64,000 nucleotides of DNA from assembly GCA_963772515.1 (NCBI GenBank), contig CAVYXC010000004.1, forward strand, positions 186,001-250,000, given 5' to 3'. The DNA comes from JAFAHD01 sp963772515. Lineage in GTDB: Bacteria; Vulcanimicrobiota; Vulcanimicrobiia; Eremiobacterales; Eremiobacteraceae. The notes beneath the pieces were generated by a model. That model had not been told where the DNA came from. It ran no database searches and worked only from the letters and a program-made list of their open reading frames with translations. Within the stretch, counting starts at the first letter, position 1. Each line of letters opens with the position of its first letter. A program made the position numbers and the translations under genes. This document shows, one piece after another, positions 1 to 8,041 of this stretch.

Positions 1-696
1 CTCGGATTCGCCGGTGTTCTTCGGCACTGGCACGGTCACGCAGCGCACCTTGATCGTCTCACGATCGTTCGTCGTCGGTGTGAGCTTCCAAGTCCACGTG
101 TAGTTTTCTGGAACGGTGTATGTACCGCAGATGCCATTGGCGGGAGATGGAAGCTTTGTGGTCAGAGCAAAACCACTGGCGCTAGTCATCGGAGGGCAAG
201 CATTCGTCGGCGTTCTATGACCGCCGTGCAGCGCCACAAAACCGACGCCCACCACATCCAGATAATACGTGTGTTTCTGGAGGTTCACTAAGAGCCGAAC
301 CGCGGTGTCTGCGGAACCCGTTCCGGTTCCGCAACTCCCATCGTTCACATTGTCAGTGGTGTGAGCGTATCCATTATATTCCACGTCCCAAGGCTCGCTG
401 TAGACCGGTGCCGTAGAGCCCGTGATCGTCAAACCAGTTCCACGCACGCGTTCTTGCAGTATCCCGTCTGGTCCGTAGACGGTACCCGAAAACGTGCCGT
501 GAAGCGACAGCACATGGCTCCAGGCTTTCTGGACCGGGTCTACCAGCGGCACGGGGCTCGGGTTGACCAACGACTCGGGCGAGGGCACAGTCCGGGCGAC
601 CGACGGCGTCGGTGCCGGACGGGCAAGAGATGTTCCAAAAACGACGACGAGTGCGCACGCGAGGCCGCAGATCATCGTCCATTGTTTCTCGTTCAT
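1..696 (-). CDS. Secreted protein of unknown function, N-terminal part (cut by window edge)
   Basis: An open frame of 232 codons starts at ATG 696 and reads off the left edge with no stop. The product begins MNEKQWTMICG, followed by a hydrophobic stretch at about residues 8-24 and a Pro/Ala/Ser-rich linker at about 26-55. This is a typical signal peptide plus tether, so export is inferred. The mature part is rich in Thr, Gly and Tyr, as in beta-rich extracellular proteins, and has a few cysteines (for example in DGSCGTG and NACPP) that could form disulfides. I recognise no family. The start lies 4 bases after the stop of the upstream NPCBM-like gene on the same strand, so the two are probably one operon. 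Confidence 0.7.
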   Translation of the reverse strand, partial: MNEKQWTMICGLACALVVVFGTSLARPAPTPSVARTVPSPESLVNPSPVPLVDPVQKAWSHVLSLHGTFSGTVYGPDGILQERVRGTGLTITGSTAPVYSEPWDVEYNGYAHTTDNVNDGSCGTGTGSADTAVRLLVNLQKHTYYLDVVGVGFVALHGGHRTPTNACPPMTSASGFALTTKLPSPANGICGTYTVPENYTWTWKLTPTTNDRETIKVRCVTVPVPKNTGESE

Positions 697-699
697 CGG

Positions 700-1287
700 T
701 TACTGGCCGCTGACCGGTTGCAGTTCCGGATTGACGATGTCGACGTTGGTGCCGCCACCGGTGCCTTTGAAGGTGATCGCGATCGTCAGTGAATTGACAC
801 CTGTGAGGTCGATGTCGACCGCCGGCGTCGGATTTGGTTTCCCGAACACCGATTGGATCGACGCGCTGCCCAGTGCCTTGCCGTCACCGGTGAAATTGAC
901 CGTGATCAGCGGGTAGATACCCGGTATGTCTTGCGTATCGTCCAGCCCGACTATCGCAGTCAACTTTGTGAACTTGTGATTGAGCGACCACGTCGCGGTA
1001 ATGGTTTCATCCTTGACCGCGTGAAAGAGCAGGCTCTTGTCATACTCTTGTCCGTTGATCTGGGTGGGCCGATCCCACTGGTTGGCCTGGGTGCCTGAGT
1101 TTGTGATAATGGTCTCGTGGCTGTTCACGCGAATCCCGTCGTAATAACCGCCCTTAGGGTTACCCTTCAACCCGGACGGCTTGAAAGGCAGGTCAGAAAG
1201 ACAGACGACGTCTGCGGCTTGCGCGATTGCCGCCACGCAGACAGCCATAAATGCGAAAACCACGAGCATCGAAACGACGTTTCTCAT
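700..1287 (-). CDS. Secreted NPCBM/NEW2-like carbohydrate-binding protein
   Basis: A 195-residue protein with a clear signal peptide (hydrophobic residues about 4-20, likely cleaved after AQA at 24). From about residue 45 the pattern resembles the NPCBM/NEW2 module: a DKSLLFHA segment, then a WSLNHKFTKLTAIVGLDD segment like the domain's core strand, then an LTIAI strand near the end. NPCBM modules usually sit on glycoside hydrolases as accessory sugar-binding domains, whereas here the module is essentially the whole mature protein. Sugar binding is inferred from this resemblance only. It is the first gene of a two-gene operon with the secreted protein that runs off the left edge. Confidence 0.6.
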   Translation of the reverse strand: MRNVVSMLVVFAFMAVCVAAIAQAADVVCLSDLPFKPSGLKGNPKGGYYDGIRVNSHETIITNSGTQANQWDRPTQINGQEYDKSLLFHAVKDETITATWSLNHKFTKLTAIVGLDDTQDIPGIYPLITVNFTGDGKALGSASIQSVFGKPNPTPAVDIDLTGVNSLTIAITFKGTGGGTNVDIVNPELQPVSGQ

Positions 1288-1366
1288 TGCGTTCTCCTCC
1301 GCGATGTTGGCGGCGTTCGGTCTTCGTCCGCGGGGGTCCCGGTGAGGTTACAGGCGAAAATAGGTC

Positions 1367-1396
1367 TTGACGAATATAAGCGAAAACTTGTATACT
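1367..1396 (+). promoter_or_regulatory. Sigma70-type promoter giving a leaderless transcript
   Basis: A -35 hexamer TTGACG (1367-1372) and a -10 hexamer TATACT (1391-1396) are separated by 18 bases. The expected transcription start, about 7 bases downstream, falls on the A of the ATG at 1403, and no Shine-Dalgarno sequence precedes that ATG. The mRNA is therefore predicted to be leaderless. Confidence 0.6.
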
Positions 1397-1402
1397 ACGC
1401 CC

Positions 1403-2224
1403 ATGGAGGCTTTTGCGGCCCTTGCCGACCCCACACGACGCCGCATCGTCGAGCTGCTCGCCGGCGGCGAGCGCTCGGCCGGCGATCTCGCACGGCGGTT
1501 TACTCTGACCCAACCCGCTGTTTCGCAGCACCTTCGTGCTTTGCGGGACGCAGGATTGGTAAGGGCACGGCGAGATGCTCAACGACGGATGTATTCGATC
1601 GACGGACGAGGGTTGGCCAAGATCGACGCATGGCTTTCACGCTACCGCGCCTTTTGGACCACGCATCTCGACGCGCTCGCGCGCGCACTTGAAGATGAGG
1701 GCGAGCAAATCATGACTGATCGGGCTACCATCGTGGGCCGCAGCGGGCTGATGTTCGTTCGCCACCTTCCCGGACCCATCGAACGGGTCTGGGCCTATCT
1801 GACCGATCCGAAATTTCTAGAGAAGTGGTTTTCGAGCGGCGTCGTCGCCGATCGCGTCGGCGGCGAAGTACGCTTCGATATGGGAGCGACGGGACGCGTT
1901 ACCGCGTATGAACCGCCGCATCTTCTTGAATACACCTGGAATGAAGAAGATGCGTCGGTCGGTCCGGTTACGGATGCTCTTGTCCGCTGGGAGCTCTCCG
2001 AAGAGGGCAGCGGCGTACGGTTGACACTCACGCACTTGCGGCTTCCCGAAAACGAAGTCTTGGGTCACGGCGCCGGCTGGCATGCGTTCCTCCAACGTCT
2101 TTCCGCGTGCGTCGATGGGCATGACCCGGAACCGTTCGAGGAGTTGTATGCGCGGCTCAAGCCCGAGTATGTCCCGGTCGTGCGGTCGGCCGGCATCGCT
2201 ACTGGAGACACTCATGTGCCCTAA
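1403..2224 (+). CDS. ArsR-family regulator fused to an SRPBCC (AHSA1-like) domain
   Basis: A 273-residue protein with two domains. Residues 1-95 are an ArsR/SmtB winged helix (ADPTRRRIVELLAGG, then LTQPAVSQHLRALRDAGL as the recognition helix). No metal-binding cysteine pair is visible, so it belongs to the non-metal ArsR group. From about residue 112 an SRPBCC/AHSA1 fold follows (GPIERVWAYLTDPKFLEKWF, then a hydrophobic-ligand-cavity pattern). These two functions are more often adjacent separate genes, in which the SRPBCC protein is regulated by its ArsR neighbour. ATG 1403 is chosen because an ArsR domain normally begins just before this point and the promoter spacing fits a leaderless start; an in-frame ATG lies 12 codons upstream. 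The stop overlaps the start of the small downstream gene. Confidence 0.85.
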   Translation: MEAFAALADPTRRRIVELLAGGERSAGDLARRFTLTQPAVSQHLRALRDAGLVRARRDAQRRMYSIDGRGLAKIDAWLSRYRAFWTTHLDALARALEDEGEQIMTDRATIVGRSGLMFVRHLPGPIERVWAYLTDPKFLEKWFSSGVVADRVGGEVRFDMGATGRVTAYEPPHLLEYTWNEEDASVGPVTDALVRWELSEEGSGVRLTLTHLRLPENEVLGHGAGWHAFLQRLSACVDGHDPEPFEELYARLKPEYVPVVRSAGIATGDTHVP

Positions 2225-2330
2225 CTGCACCACCACCGCGCTCTTGGTGATCGCGGGTCTCTTTCTCACACCCTGGCGCGCGCTGATCGCAGCGTTCCAG
2301 AAACTAGGGAGATGGCAAGATGTCCACTGA
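2214..2330 (+). CDS. Small membrane protein with a CPNC motif (38 residues)
   Basis: The reading frame starts at ATG 2214, overlaps the end of the ArsR-SRPBCC gene by 11 bases and the start of the DUF899 gene by 11 bases. It begins M-C-P-N-C, followed by a hydrophobic segment (ALLVIAGLFLTPW) and a basic tail. The tight overlaps on both sides suggest translational coupling and support it being real. The C-x2-C at the very N-terminus could bind metal or be redox active, but no function can be assigned. Confidence 0.45.
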   Translation: MCPNCTTTALLVIAGLFLTPWRALIAAFQKLGRWQDVH

Positions 2331-3108
2331 CACGACTATGCAACACAAGATCGGAACGCACGACGAGTGGCTCAAAGAACGGCTGCAGCTGCTCAAAGAC
2401 GAGAAGGAGCTCACGCGGCGTAGCGACGAGCTGGCGCGCCGCCGCCAAGAGCTGCCCTGGGTTCGCGTCGATAAGGAGTACCGCTTCGATACAGAGCAAG
2501 GCCCAGCGTCGCTCCGCGATCTTTTCCGCGGCAACTCGCAGCTGCTCGTCTACCACTTCATGTTCGGTGCCGACTTCAAAGCCGGGTGCCCATCGTGCTC
2601 GTCGATCGCGGACGGATTCAGCGGCTTCGCTATCCACCTCGCGCATCACGATGTCACGCTGTGCGCGGTCTCGCGCGCGCCGATCGAGAAGTTGCGGGCC
2701 TACAAGAAGCGCATGGGCTGGACGTTCCCATGGGCATCGTCCTCCGGCAACGATTTCAATCTCGATTTCCAAGCTGGCTGCACCCAAGAGCAGCAGCAAT
2801 CCGGAACGATCGAGTACAACTTCCGCCCCGAAGACACGCGCCCGACGCTGGCGCTAAACGAGAGCTGGGCGAACGAGATCGCGGAAGGCTGCGGCACGGA
2901 CTGGCCGACGTATCGGCGTGAAACGCCCGGCGTCAGCGTCTTCGTGCTCAAGGATGACGTCGTCTATCACACCTACTCGGCGTACGCGCGCGGCATAGAC
3001 GGATTATGGGGCATGTATCAGTGGCTCGATCGCGCGCCGCTCGGGCGCAACGAGAACGAGCCGGGCCTGTGGTGGAAACGCCACGATGAGTATGAGGGCG
3101 CGGGCTAG
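2320..3108 (+). CDS. DUF899 family thioredoxin-like protein
   Basis: A 262-residue protein matching the DUF899 family: an N-terminal charged helix (about 10-45) with ELPWVRVDKEYRF, then a thioredoxin-like fold with the characteristic MFGADFKAGCPSCS segment (C90-P-S-C93) and the typical RMGWTFPW motif. The C-P-S-C pair sits where a thioredoxin active site would be, so a redox role is inferred; family members are mostly uncharacterised. It is probably co-transcribed with the ArsR-SRPBCC regulator and the 38-residue protein, an arrangement common for DUF899 genes. The ribosome-binding sequence GGGAG lies about 8 bases before ATG 2320. Confidence 0.85.
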   Translation: MSTDTTMQHKIGTHDEWLKERLQLLKDEKELTRRSDELARRRQELPWVRVDKEYRFDTEQGPASLRDLFRGNSQLLVYHFMFGADFKAGCPSCSSIADGFSGFAIHLAHHDVTLCAVSRAPIEKLRAYKKRMGWTFPWASSSGNDFNLDFQAGCTQEQQQSGTIEYNFRPEDTRPTLALNESWANEIAEGCGTDWPTYRRETPGVSVFVLKDDVVYHTYSAYARGIDGLWGMYQWLDRAPLGRNENEPGLWWKRHDEYEGAG

Positions 3109-3143
3109 CCCCTTCCGCCTTCATTATCACAGCTGACTCCGTG

Positions 3144-3401
3144 ATGAAACTTGACATCAGAAGGTTTTCTCTTGCTGCTGCGATCCTCTGGGGCGCAGGC
3201 GTACTTAGCCTAGGGATACTCGGCCACTTTGGTTGGGGCGCAAAGTTTGTGGACGTGGTGGGCAGCGGATATATCGGCTACTCGACGTCCTTTACGGGAG
3301 CGCTCATCGGAGGCATTTGGGGCTTTTTCGACGGGTTGGTCGGCGGCGCGCTCTTCGCTTGGCTCTACAATCGGTTGCCTGGAGGGCAAGCCTCTACGTA
3401 G
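3144..3401 (+). CDS. Small integral membrane protein, DUF5676/holin-like
   Basis: An 85-residue protein with two hydrophobic segments (about 8-30 and 48-78) and glycine-rich helices. The pattern KLDIRRFSLAAAILWG, GYIGYSTSFTGALIG and GFFDGLVGGALFAWLYN matches the small membrane family annotated as DUF5676, sometimes called bacteriophage holin in databases, though no phage genes are nearby. ATG 3144 is preferred over an overlapping GTG at 3141 because related proteins begin MKL. No strong Shine-Dalgarno is present. It precedes the cytochrome c / multicopper oxidase pair and may belong with it, but a 100-base gap separates them. Confidence 0.6.
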   Translation: MKLDIRRFSLAAAILWGAGVLSLGILGHFGWGAKFVDVVGSGYIGYSTSFTGALIGGIWGFFDGLVGGALFAWLYNRLPGGQAST

Positions 3402-3509
3402 TCCGTAGCGATGGCGGTGCAGGCGATTCGCATGCGGTACCAAGAATACACGCGCAACCACGGGGACAGCACGGATTTTCATCCTACGCTACTGAGAAGT
3501 AGGCAGAGT

Positions 3510-4121
3510 ATGAGATCATTGCACCTGTCCTTGGCCCTGACGCTCATCGTATGCGGCATTATCTCGCTCGGCGCATCCGTGTCCCCGACCCCTGCGTCGA
3601 AGTACGGGGGTGATCAAGCAGCGGGCGCCAAGCTCGCACAAACCAACGGGTGCGCCGCGTGTCACGGCGCCGGTCTCAAAGGTGGTAGCGCCCCAAGCCT
3701 TGTGGGGATCGAGAACAGGCTCTCACCCGACGTCATCGCCAGTCGCATCGCTCATCCGCAGCCGCCAATGCCGGCTTTCGGGCTCAGCGACGCGCAGGTC
3801 GCCGATCTGGTCGCCTATATCTCATCGCTTGATGCGGCAGGGCGCCCTCAGATCACGCTGGATCCGGCTGCGCCGGTCGATCACGCGAACGTGCTCGTGC
3901 GATTTCCTGGACCACCGCCCGCCCATGCGGCCGTGCAGGCGACGATGCAGATGGGGAGCATGAGCCACGGCAGTTCTTGGATAGCGCTGCGCCAGACCAA
4001 GGATCCGCACACCTTGGCCGCGCTCGTCAACTTCTCGATGGGAGGCGCGTGGCTGCTTCACGTTCGTTACGGCAATGGCCAGGAGATCACAATGCCCGTC
4101 GACGTCGGGACGGCTCCGTGA
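3510..4121 (+). CDS. Exported c-type cytochrome with C-terminal beta-domain
   Basis: A 203-residue protein with a signal peptide (residues 1-24). A cytochrome c domain follows, with the haem-binding motif C48-A-A-C51-H52 and a likely axial methionine at M87 (PPMPAF). The C-terminal 80 residues (DHANVLVRFPGPP to the end) look like a YtkA/FixH-type beta-sandwich, which in other proteins is linked to copper handling. ATG 3510 gives a proper signal peptide. The stop overlaps the GTG start of the multicopper oxidase, so the cytochrome is a plausible electron partner or co-regulated partner of that oxidase. This partnership is inferred from adjacency. Confidence 0.8.
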   Translation: MRSLHLSLALTLIVCGIISLGASVSPTPASKYGGDQAAGAKLAQTNGCAACHGAGLKGGSAPSLVGIENRLSPDVIASRIAHPQPPMPAFGLSDAQVADLVAYISSLDAAGRPQITLDPAAPVDHANVLVRFPGPPPAHAAVQATMQMGSMSHGSSWIALRQTKDPHTLAALVNFSMGGAWLLHVRYGNGQEITMPVDVGTAP

Positions 4122-5557
4122 AACGTCGCGACTTCCTGATCGGCAGCGTCATTGCCGGAGCCGGGTTGAGCGTCTTCACCCTTAGGCCTCCGGCGCGTGC
4201 CCAGACGGACGCCGAGGTTGTTGAATACTCGCTTAGGGCGGCGCCGCTGCGTTTCTCTCCGACGGGCACCGCCTCATACGACGCGTTAGGGTATAACGGC
4301 ACCATCCCGGGCCCCATCCTGCGAGTCCGCGAGGGCCAGCGGCTTCGTGTTCGTCTCACCAACCAGTTAGACGAGCCCACGACCGTCCACTGGCACGGCA
4401 TGATACTGCCCAATGCCATGGACGGCGTACCCGGCCTCACGCAAGCACCCGTGCCGAGCGGCGGCGAGTACTTGTATGAGTTCGCAGCGCGACCGCCTGG
4501 CACGCGCTGGTACCACAGCCACTATAAGGAGCAACTCGCCGGCGGGTTGTTCGGCGTGGTCGTCGTTGACGACCCGCACGAAGAACCGGCAGACGTCGAG
4601 GCAGTGCTCGTCTTCCATGACGTGCCGGATATACGCAGCATGTCGGCCGCTCTTCACGATATCAGCCCGGCCGGCATGGAAGATCCCGTTGACTCGCCCG
4701 AGATAGCCGGCATGAACATGGACCAGCGAATGGGCGATGAGGTAGCGTATCGCGCCCATTGCATCAATGGCGCCTGCTACCCGCGCACGAAATCGCTCGA
4801 TGTCGCAGTCGGCCAACGCGTGCGCTTGCGCATAGTGAATGCCAGCCCGACGCAGACGCGCTATATCCGCCTAGCGGAGCACACGTTGCGCGTCACTCAC
4901 AGCGACGGCAATCCGCTGCCGATGCCGCTGCAGGTGGACGTACTGCGAGTCGGGATGGGCGAACGCTACGACGCCTGGTTCGAGGTCACGCGCCCCGGCG
5001 CATGGCTGTTGCAGTCGATCTCGTCGGGCCCGCTTGCGTTTGAGCAGGCACTGGTGGTGCAGACATCCCACGTCGAAACTGCGCCGCTCGCCTCCCCGCT
5101 CTCACTCGCGGGCGCGCGCTGCTTCTCATACGATCTCGCCGGCGACGCGCGCAGCGTCGGCAATGGCTCGGCCTCGTATGGGCGTATCGACGTACGCCAG
5201 CATTACGTCTTGGGTGGCGGCCAATGGGGAGTGCCGGCTTGGACTCTGAACGGACGCAAGTGGCCTGACACCGCGCCCATAGACGTGCGCGCTGGAAACC
5301 GGGTGCTGGTGATGTTCACCAACCACACCGATATGGACCATGCGATGCACCTGCACGGCCATGCGTTCGATATCGTGACGCTCAACGGTGCACAGCTCGC
5401 GACCCCGCTGCGAAAGGACGTGTCGATCGTACCTGCCAATGGTGGCACGCTTTCTTGGCTGTTCAACGCGACCTCGCCACCTGGGCGCTGGTTGCTCCAC
5501 TGCCACAACGCCATACACATGGCCGACGGCATGGCGACCGAAGTAAGGTACGTGTGA
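4118..5557 (+). CDS. Tat-exported multicopper oxidase
   Basis: A 479-residue protein starting at GTG 4118, overlapping the cytochrome stop by 4 bases. The N-terminus has a twin-arginine signal (RRDFLIGSVIAGAG). All copper-ligand motifs are present: H91-W-H-G, WYHSH, HLHGH in the C-terminal domain, and H461-C462-H463 with H467 and axial M472 (HCHNAIHMADGM), so the type 1 and trinuclear sites look intact. Length and motifs fit the three-domain CueO/CopA-like class that oxidises cuprous ions, phenols or metals in the periplasm. A His/Met-rich insertion is seen around MNMDQRMGD. Substrate cannot be told from sequence. Compare the two-domain oxidase fused to ZIP at 16.5 kb. Confidence 0.9.
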   Translation: MKRRDFLIGSVIAGAGLSVFTLRPPARAQTDAEVVEYSLRAAPLRFSPTGTASYDALGYNGTIPGPILRVREGQRLRVRLTNQLDEPTTVHWHGMILPNAMDGVPGLTQAPVPSGGEYLYEFAARPPGTRWYHSHYKEQLAGGLFGVVVVDDPHEEPADVEAVLVFHDVPDIRSMSAALHDISPAGMEDPVDSPEIAGMNMDQRMGDEVAYRAHCINGACYPRTKSLDVAVGQRVRLRIVNASPTQTRYIRLAEHTLRVTHSDGNPLPMPLQVDVLRVGMGERYDAWFEVTRPGAWLLQSISSGPLAFEQALVVQTSHVETAPLASPLSLAGARCFSYDLAGDARSVGNGSASYGRIDVRQHYVLGGGQWGVPAWTLNGRKWPDTAPIDVRAGNRVLVMFTNHTDMDHAMHLHGHAFDIVTLNGAQLATPLRKDVSIVPANGGTLSWLFNATSPPGRWLLHCHNAIHMADGMATEVRYV

Positions 5558-5580
5558 CGTGCTTGTACGTGTGACGTGCT
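5548..5580 (+). repeat. 16-bp direct tandem repeat at the oxidase stop codon
   Basis: The unit GTACGTGTGACGTGCT occurs at 5548-5563 and again at 5565-5580 with one T between. The TGA stop of the oxidase lies in the first unit, so the second copy is non-coding. A simple slippage duplication is the likely origin. Confidence 0.8.
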
Positions 5581-5598
5581 AGCGACGCGCCTGGCCCC

Positions 5599-7077
5599 TC
5601 ACGGGTTCGCGTGCACCGGCTGCCCTTTCGGCGGCGCCAGCTGGGCATAAAGCGCCTCATACTGCTGCGCAGCTTTGTACCAGCTGAAGTCCTGTCGCAT
5701 CCCATTGCGTTGCAATGTCATCCATAGCCGCCGGTCTGGATATACGGCCATCGCCTTGCCGACCGCCAGCGTCAACGGCACGGGACCGAAGCGCCGCATC
5801 GTGAATCCGGTCGTCACGCCTTTGTCGATGCCTTTTTGCCCGGCGTCGACGACCGAGTCGGCAAGGCCGCCAACCGCCGCGACGACCGGCACGGTGCCGT
5901 AGCGCAGGCTGCACATCTGGCCGAGACCGCACGGTTCGAGGCGCGACGGCATCAGGAAGATGTCAGCGCCTGCGATAATACGACGCGCAAGGGCCGCGTC
6001 TTGGCCGATGACGCTTGCGACGCGCCGCGGATAGCGCGTCGCGAGCGCGCGAAAACCGTCTTGTAAGTCGATATCCCCTCGACCGAGCACGATCAGCCGA
6101 GCCCCGGCAGTGACGAGCACGTCAGCGATGCTCACGACGAGGTCGAGTCCTTTTTGCCAAGTCAGACGGCTGACCACGCCGAGCAGCGGCGCAAACGAAG
6201 CGGTTTCAAGGCGCATCTCGTCGAGCAGGGCCGCGCGGCATCTCGCCTTTCCGAGGAGATCGCGTGCGTCGTAGGTCGCCGCAGTGGCCTCGTCACGCGC
6301 GGGATCCCAGATCGCGTAGTCGACGCCGTTGAGGATGCCGACGGGCGGGTTCGAGCGCGCTCTGAGAACGCGTTCAAGGCCACACCCGGATCTCTTGGAC
6401 AGGACCTCCCTAGCGTACGTCGGACTCACAGTGCTCACGGCATCAGCGAAGCGAGCGCCAAGCCCGAGAAACGAATGCGCGCCCTGCGGCAGCGCGCTCA
6501 GCTGCTCGGCCGGAACGCCGAACGCATGCAACCGATCTGGCGAAGTCGCGCCTTGATATGCTGCGTTGTGGATCGTGAGAAGGGAGGCGACCTCGCTCAG
6601 GTGGTGCGCGCGTAACAGGCTTGGTACGAGGCCGCAATGCCAATCGTTTGCGTGGACCAGCGTGGGGCGCCACTCTGAGCTCGATGCGACGAATAGTGCG
6701 ACGGCGTTGCAGAACATCGCAAACCGCTCGAGATCATCGGCGGACTCGGCGCCGTGTGGGTCCACATACGGTCCACCGGGCGGGTCGAAAAAACGCTGGG
6801 ACCGCACGAACCAGATCGGCAGATCGTCGCGAATCGTTCTCGCAAAGAGAATCTCGGCGGGACCCAACCCGCTGACGTCGTCGAAGCGCGCGACGGTCGT
6901 TGCGTCGCGCGCCTGCTGCATCGCCGACGGATACCCTGGCATCATGAGGCGGGCATCGACGCCGAGACGTCGCAACGCGACCGGCAGCTCCCTGGCGACG
7001 TCGCCGAGACCACCCGCTTCGGCCGTTGGAAACGCCTCCGCGGCGGTGAACAGCACGCGCGGTAAGGAGCCTGGCAT
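5599..7077 (-). CDS. glgA: Glycogen synthase, GT5 family
   Basis: A 492-residue protein of usual GlgA length, expected to transfer glucose from ADP-glucose to a growing alpha-1,4-glucan in the cytosol. Motifs in order: FTAAEAFPTAEAGGLGDVA at the N-terminus, HANDWHCGLVP, LTIHNAAYQG, GILNGVDYAIWDP, GVVSRLTWQKGLD, and the donor-site signature PSRLEPCGLGQM followed by LRYGTVPVV. One oddity: the first motif normally reads K-x-G-G with a lysine that contacts ADP-glucose, and here it is E-A-G-G. This could alter nucleotide preference or activity. It lies 7 bases after the ferritin-like gene on the same strand, suggesting one transcript. Confidence 0.9.
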   Translation of the reverse strand: MPGSLPRVLFTAAEAFPTAEAGGLGDVARELPVALRRLGVDARLMMPGYPSAMQQARDATTVARFDDVSGLGPAEILFARTIRDDLPIWFVRSQRFFDPPGGPYVDPHGAESADDLERFAMFCNAVALFVASSSEWRPTLVHANDWHCGLVPSLLRAHHLSEVASLLTIHNAAYQGATSPDRLHAFGVPAEQLSALPQGAHSFLGLGARFADAVSTVSPTYAREVLSKRSGCGLERVLRARSNPPVGILNGVDYAIWDPARDEATAATYDARDLLGKARCRAALLDEMRLETASFAPLLGVVSRLTWQKGLDLVVSIADVLVTAGARLIVLGRGDIDLQDGFRALATRYPRRVASVIGQDAALARRIIAGADIFLMPSRLEPCGLGQMCSLRYGTVPVVAAVGGLADSVVDAGQKGIDKGVTTGFTMRRFGPVPLTLAVGKAMAVYPDRRLWMTLQRNGMRQDFSWYKAAQQYEALYAQLAPPKGQPVHANP

Positions 7078-7084
7078 CAGCGCG

Positions 7085-7993
7085 TCAGCCTGATGATTGC
7101 GCGCTCCCGGATTCCCCGCGTGGTCCCCTTAGCCGCCTGACCGCCTTGGCCACGCCCAGCGCGGAGCGCGCGACGCTTGGCACAAGCCGCGGCTGGAGCA
7201 GTTGGGGGTCAAAGACCGCCATATCGTCGGCGTTCTCTTTGAGGCAGGCATCGAGGAACTTCGTGACCGAGAACTCGCCGAACACGTCTTCCGTAGGGCG
7301 TAGGGATGCTTGCTTCTCCGCGCTGCGCTTGACGCCGCCGGCGAGTTCGAAATGCCCGACAAATGACCGCAGGTACCCCCAGACCACCGACGGGGCTTGC
7401 GCAACCGGCCAGATGCGACCCCGTTGCGCGCGATCGTACGCGATCCAATTGACGAAAAATACGATGTGGCGGGCTTCCTCAGAGAGCACCCTGGTGAAGA
7501 GCTGCACCAACGCGTCCGGAAGGAAATGCGCTTCGCGCGCCAGCCGGAAAGCCCCGAAGCCGATGAACGAGTCGATGCACTCCTTATAGCCGAAGTCGAT
7601 GAACGCGCGTCGCGTCGGCTTCGGCGAAAATTCTTCGAGTTCGACCGGCAAACCATAGCGTTCGACCAGCGTGCCGATCATCCGCGCGTGTCGCGCTTCT
7701 TCGTAGCCCTGGAGCGCGATGGCCTCGCGGATCATGGGGTCTGTCACCGTCGTGGCGAAACTCGTCAGCATGAGACCGGCGTTCTGTTCGGTCTGCAGCG
7801 CGATGCTCCAGAAAGGGATCGTACGCAGACGTGCTAGCGCGGCGTCGTCAAGATCGGGCCATGGCAAGTCCACTGGTTCATAGACCCTATGCGTGTCCAT
7901 GAACGAGCGGCAGAACAGTTCTTTGTGCTCTTGCGAACCGATATGCATTGTTTGGCGCGTCGCTTTGACGGAATGAAAATGAAAGCCTCGCAT
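7085..7993 (-). CDS. Ferritin-like diiron protein of unknown substrate
   Basis: A 302-residue, mainly helical protein. Two E-E-A-R-H motifs (E98/E99-A-R-H102 and E172/E173-A-R-H176), together with E69 and E154 on intervening helices, give the classic six-ligand carboxylate-bridged diiron set (E...ExxH...E...ExxH). It is longer than a ferritin or rubrerythrin and resembles the broad ferritin-like oxygenase/oxidase group. ATG 7993 is chosen because GGGAG stands 8 bases upstream; an in-frame ATG at 8032 lacks one. It lies between an FAD monooxygenase and glgA on the same strand. Oxidation of an organic substrate is plausible but not shown. Confidence 0.75.
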   Translation of the reverse strand: MRGFHFHSVKATRQTMHIGSQEHKELFCRSFMDTHRVYEPVDLPWPDLDDAALARLRTIPFWSIALQTEQNAGLMLTSFATTVTDPMIREAIALQGYEEARHARMIGTLVERYGLPVELEEFSPKPTRRAFIDFGYKECIDSFIGFGAFRLAREAHFLPDALVQLFTRVLSEEARHIVFFVNWIAYDRAQRGRIWPVAQAPSVVWGYLRSFVGHFELAGGVKRSAEKQASLRPTEDVFGEFSVTKFLDACLKENADDMAVFDPQLLQPRLVPSVARSALGVAKAVRRLRGPRGESGSAQSSG

Positions 7994-8041
7994 AGGGGTT
8001 CTCCCGGCGTGAGGCGCCATTACGGGCCTCAACGGAGCCGC

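Noticed and set aside
3144..3401. Phage holin and hence a prophage
   Set aside because: The family is only named holin by database tradition; no phage gene is nearby.
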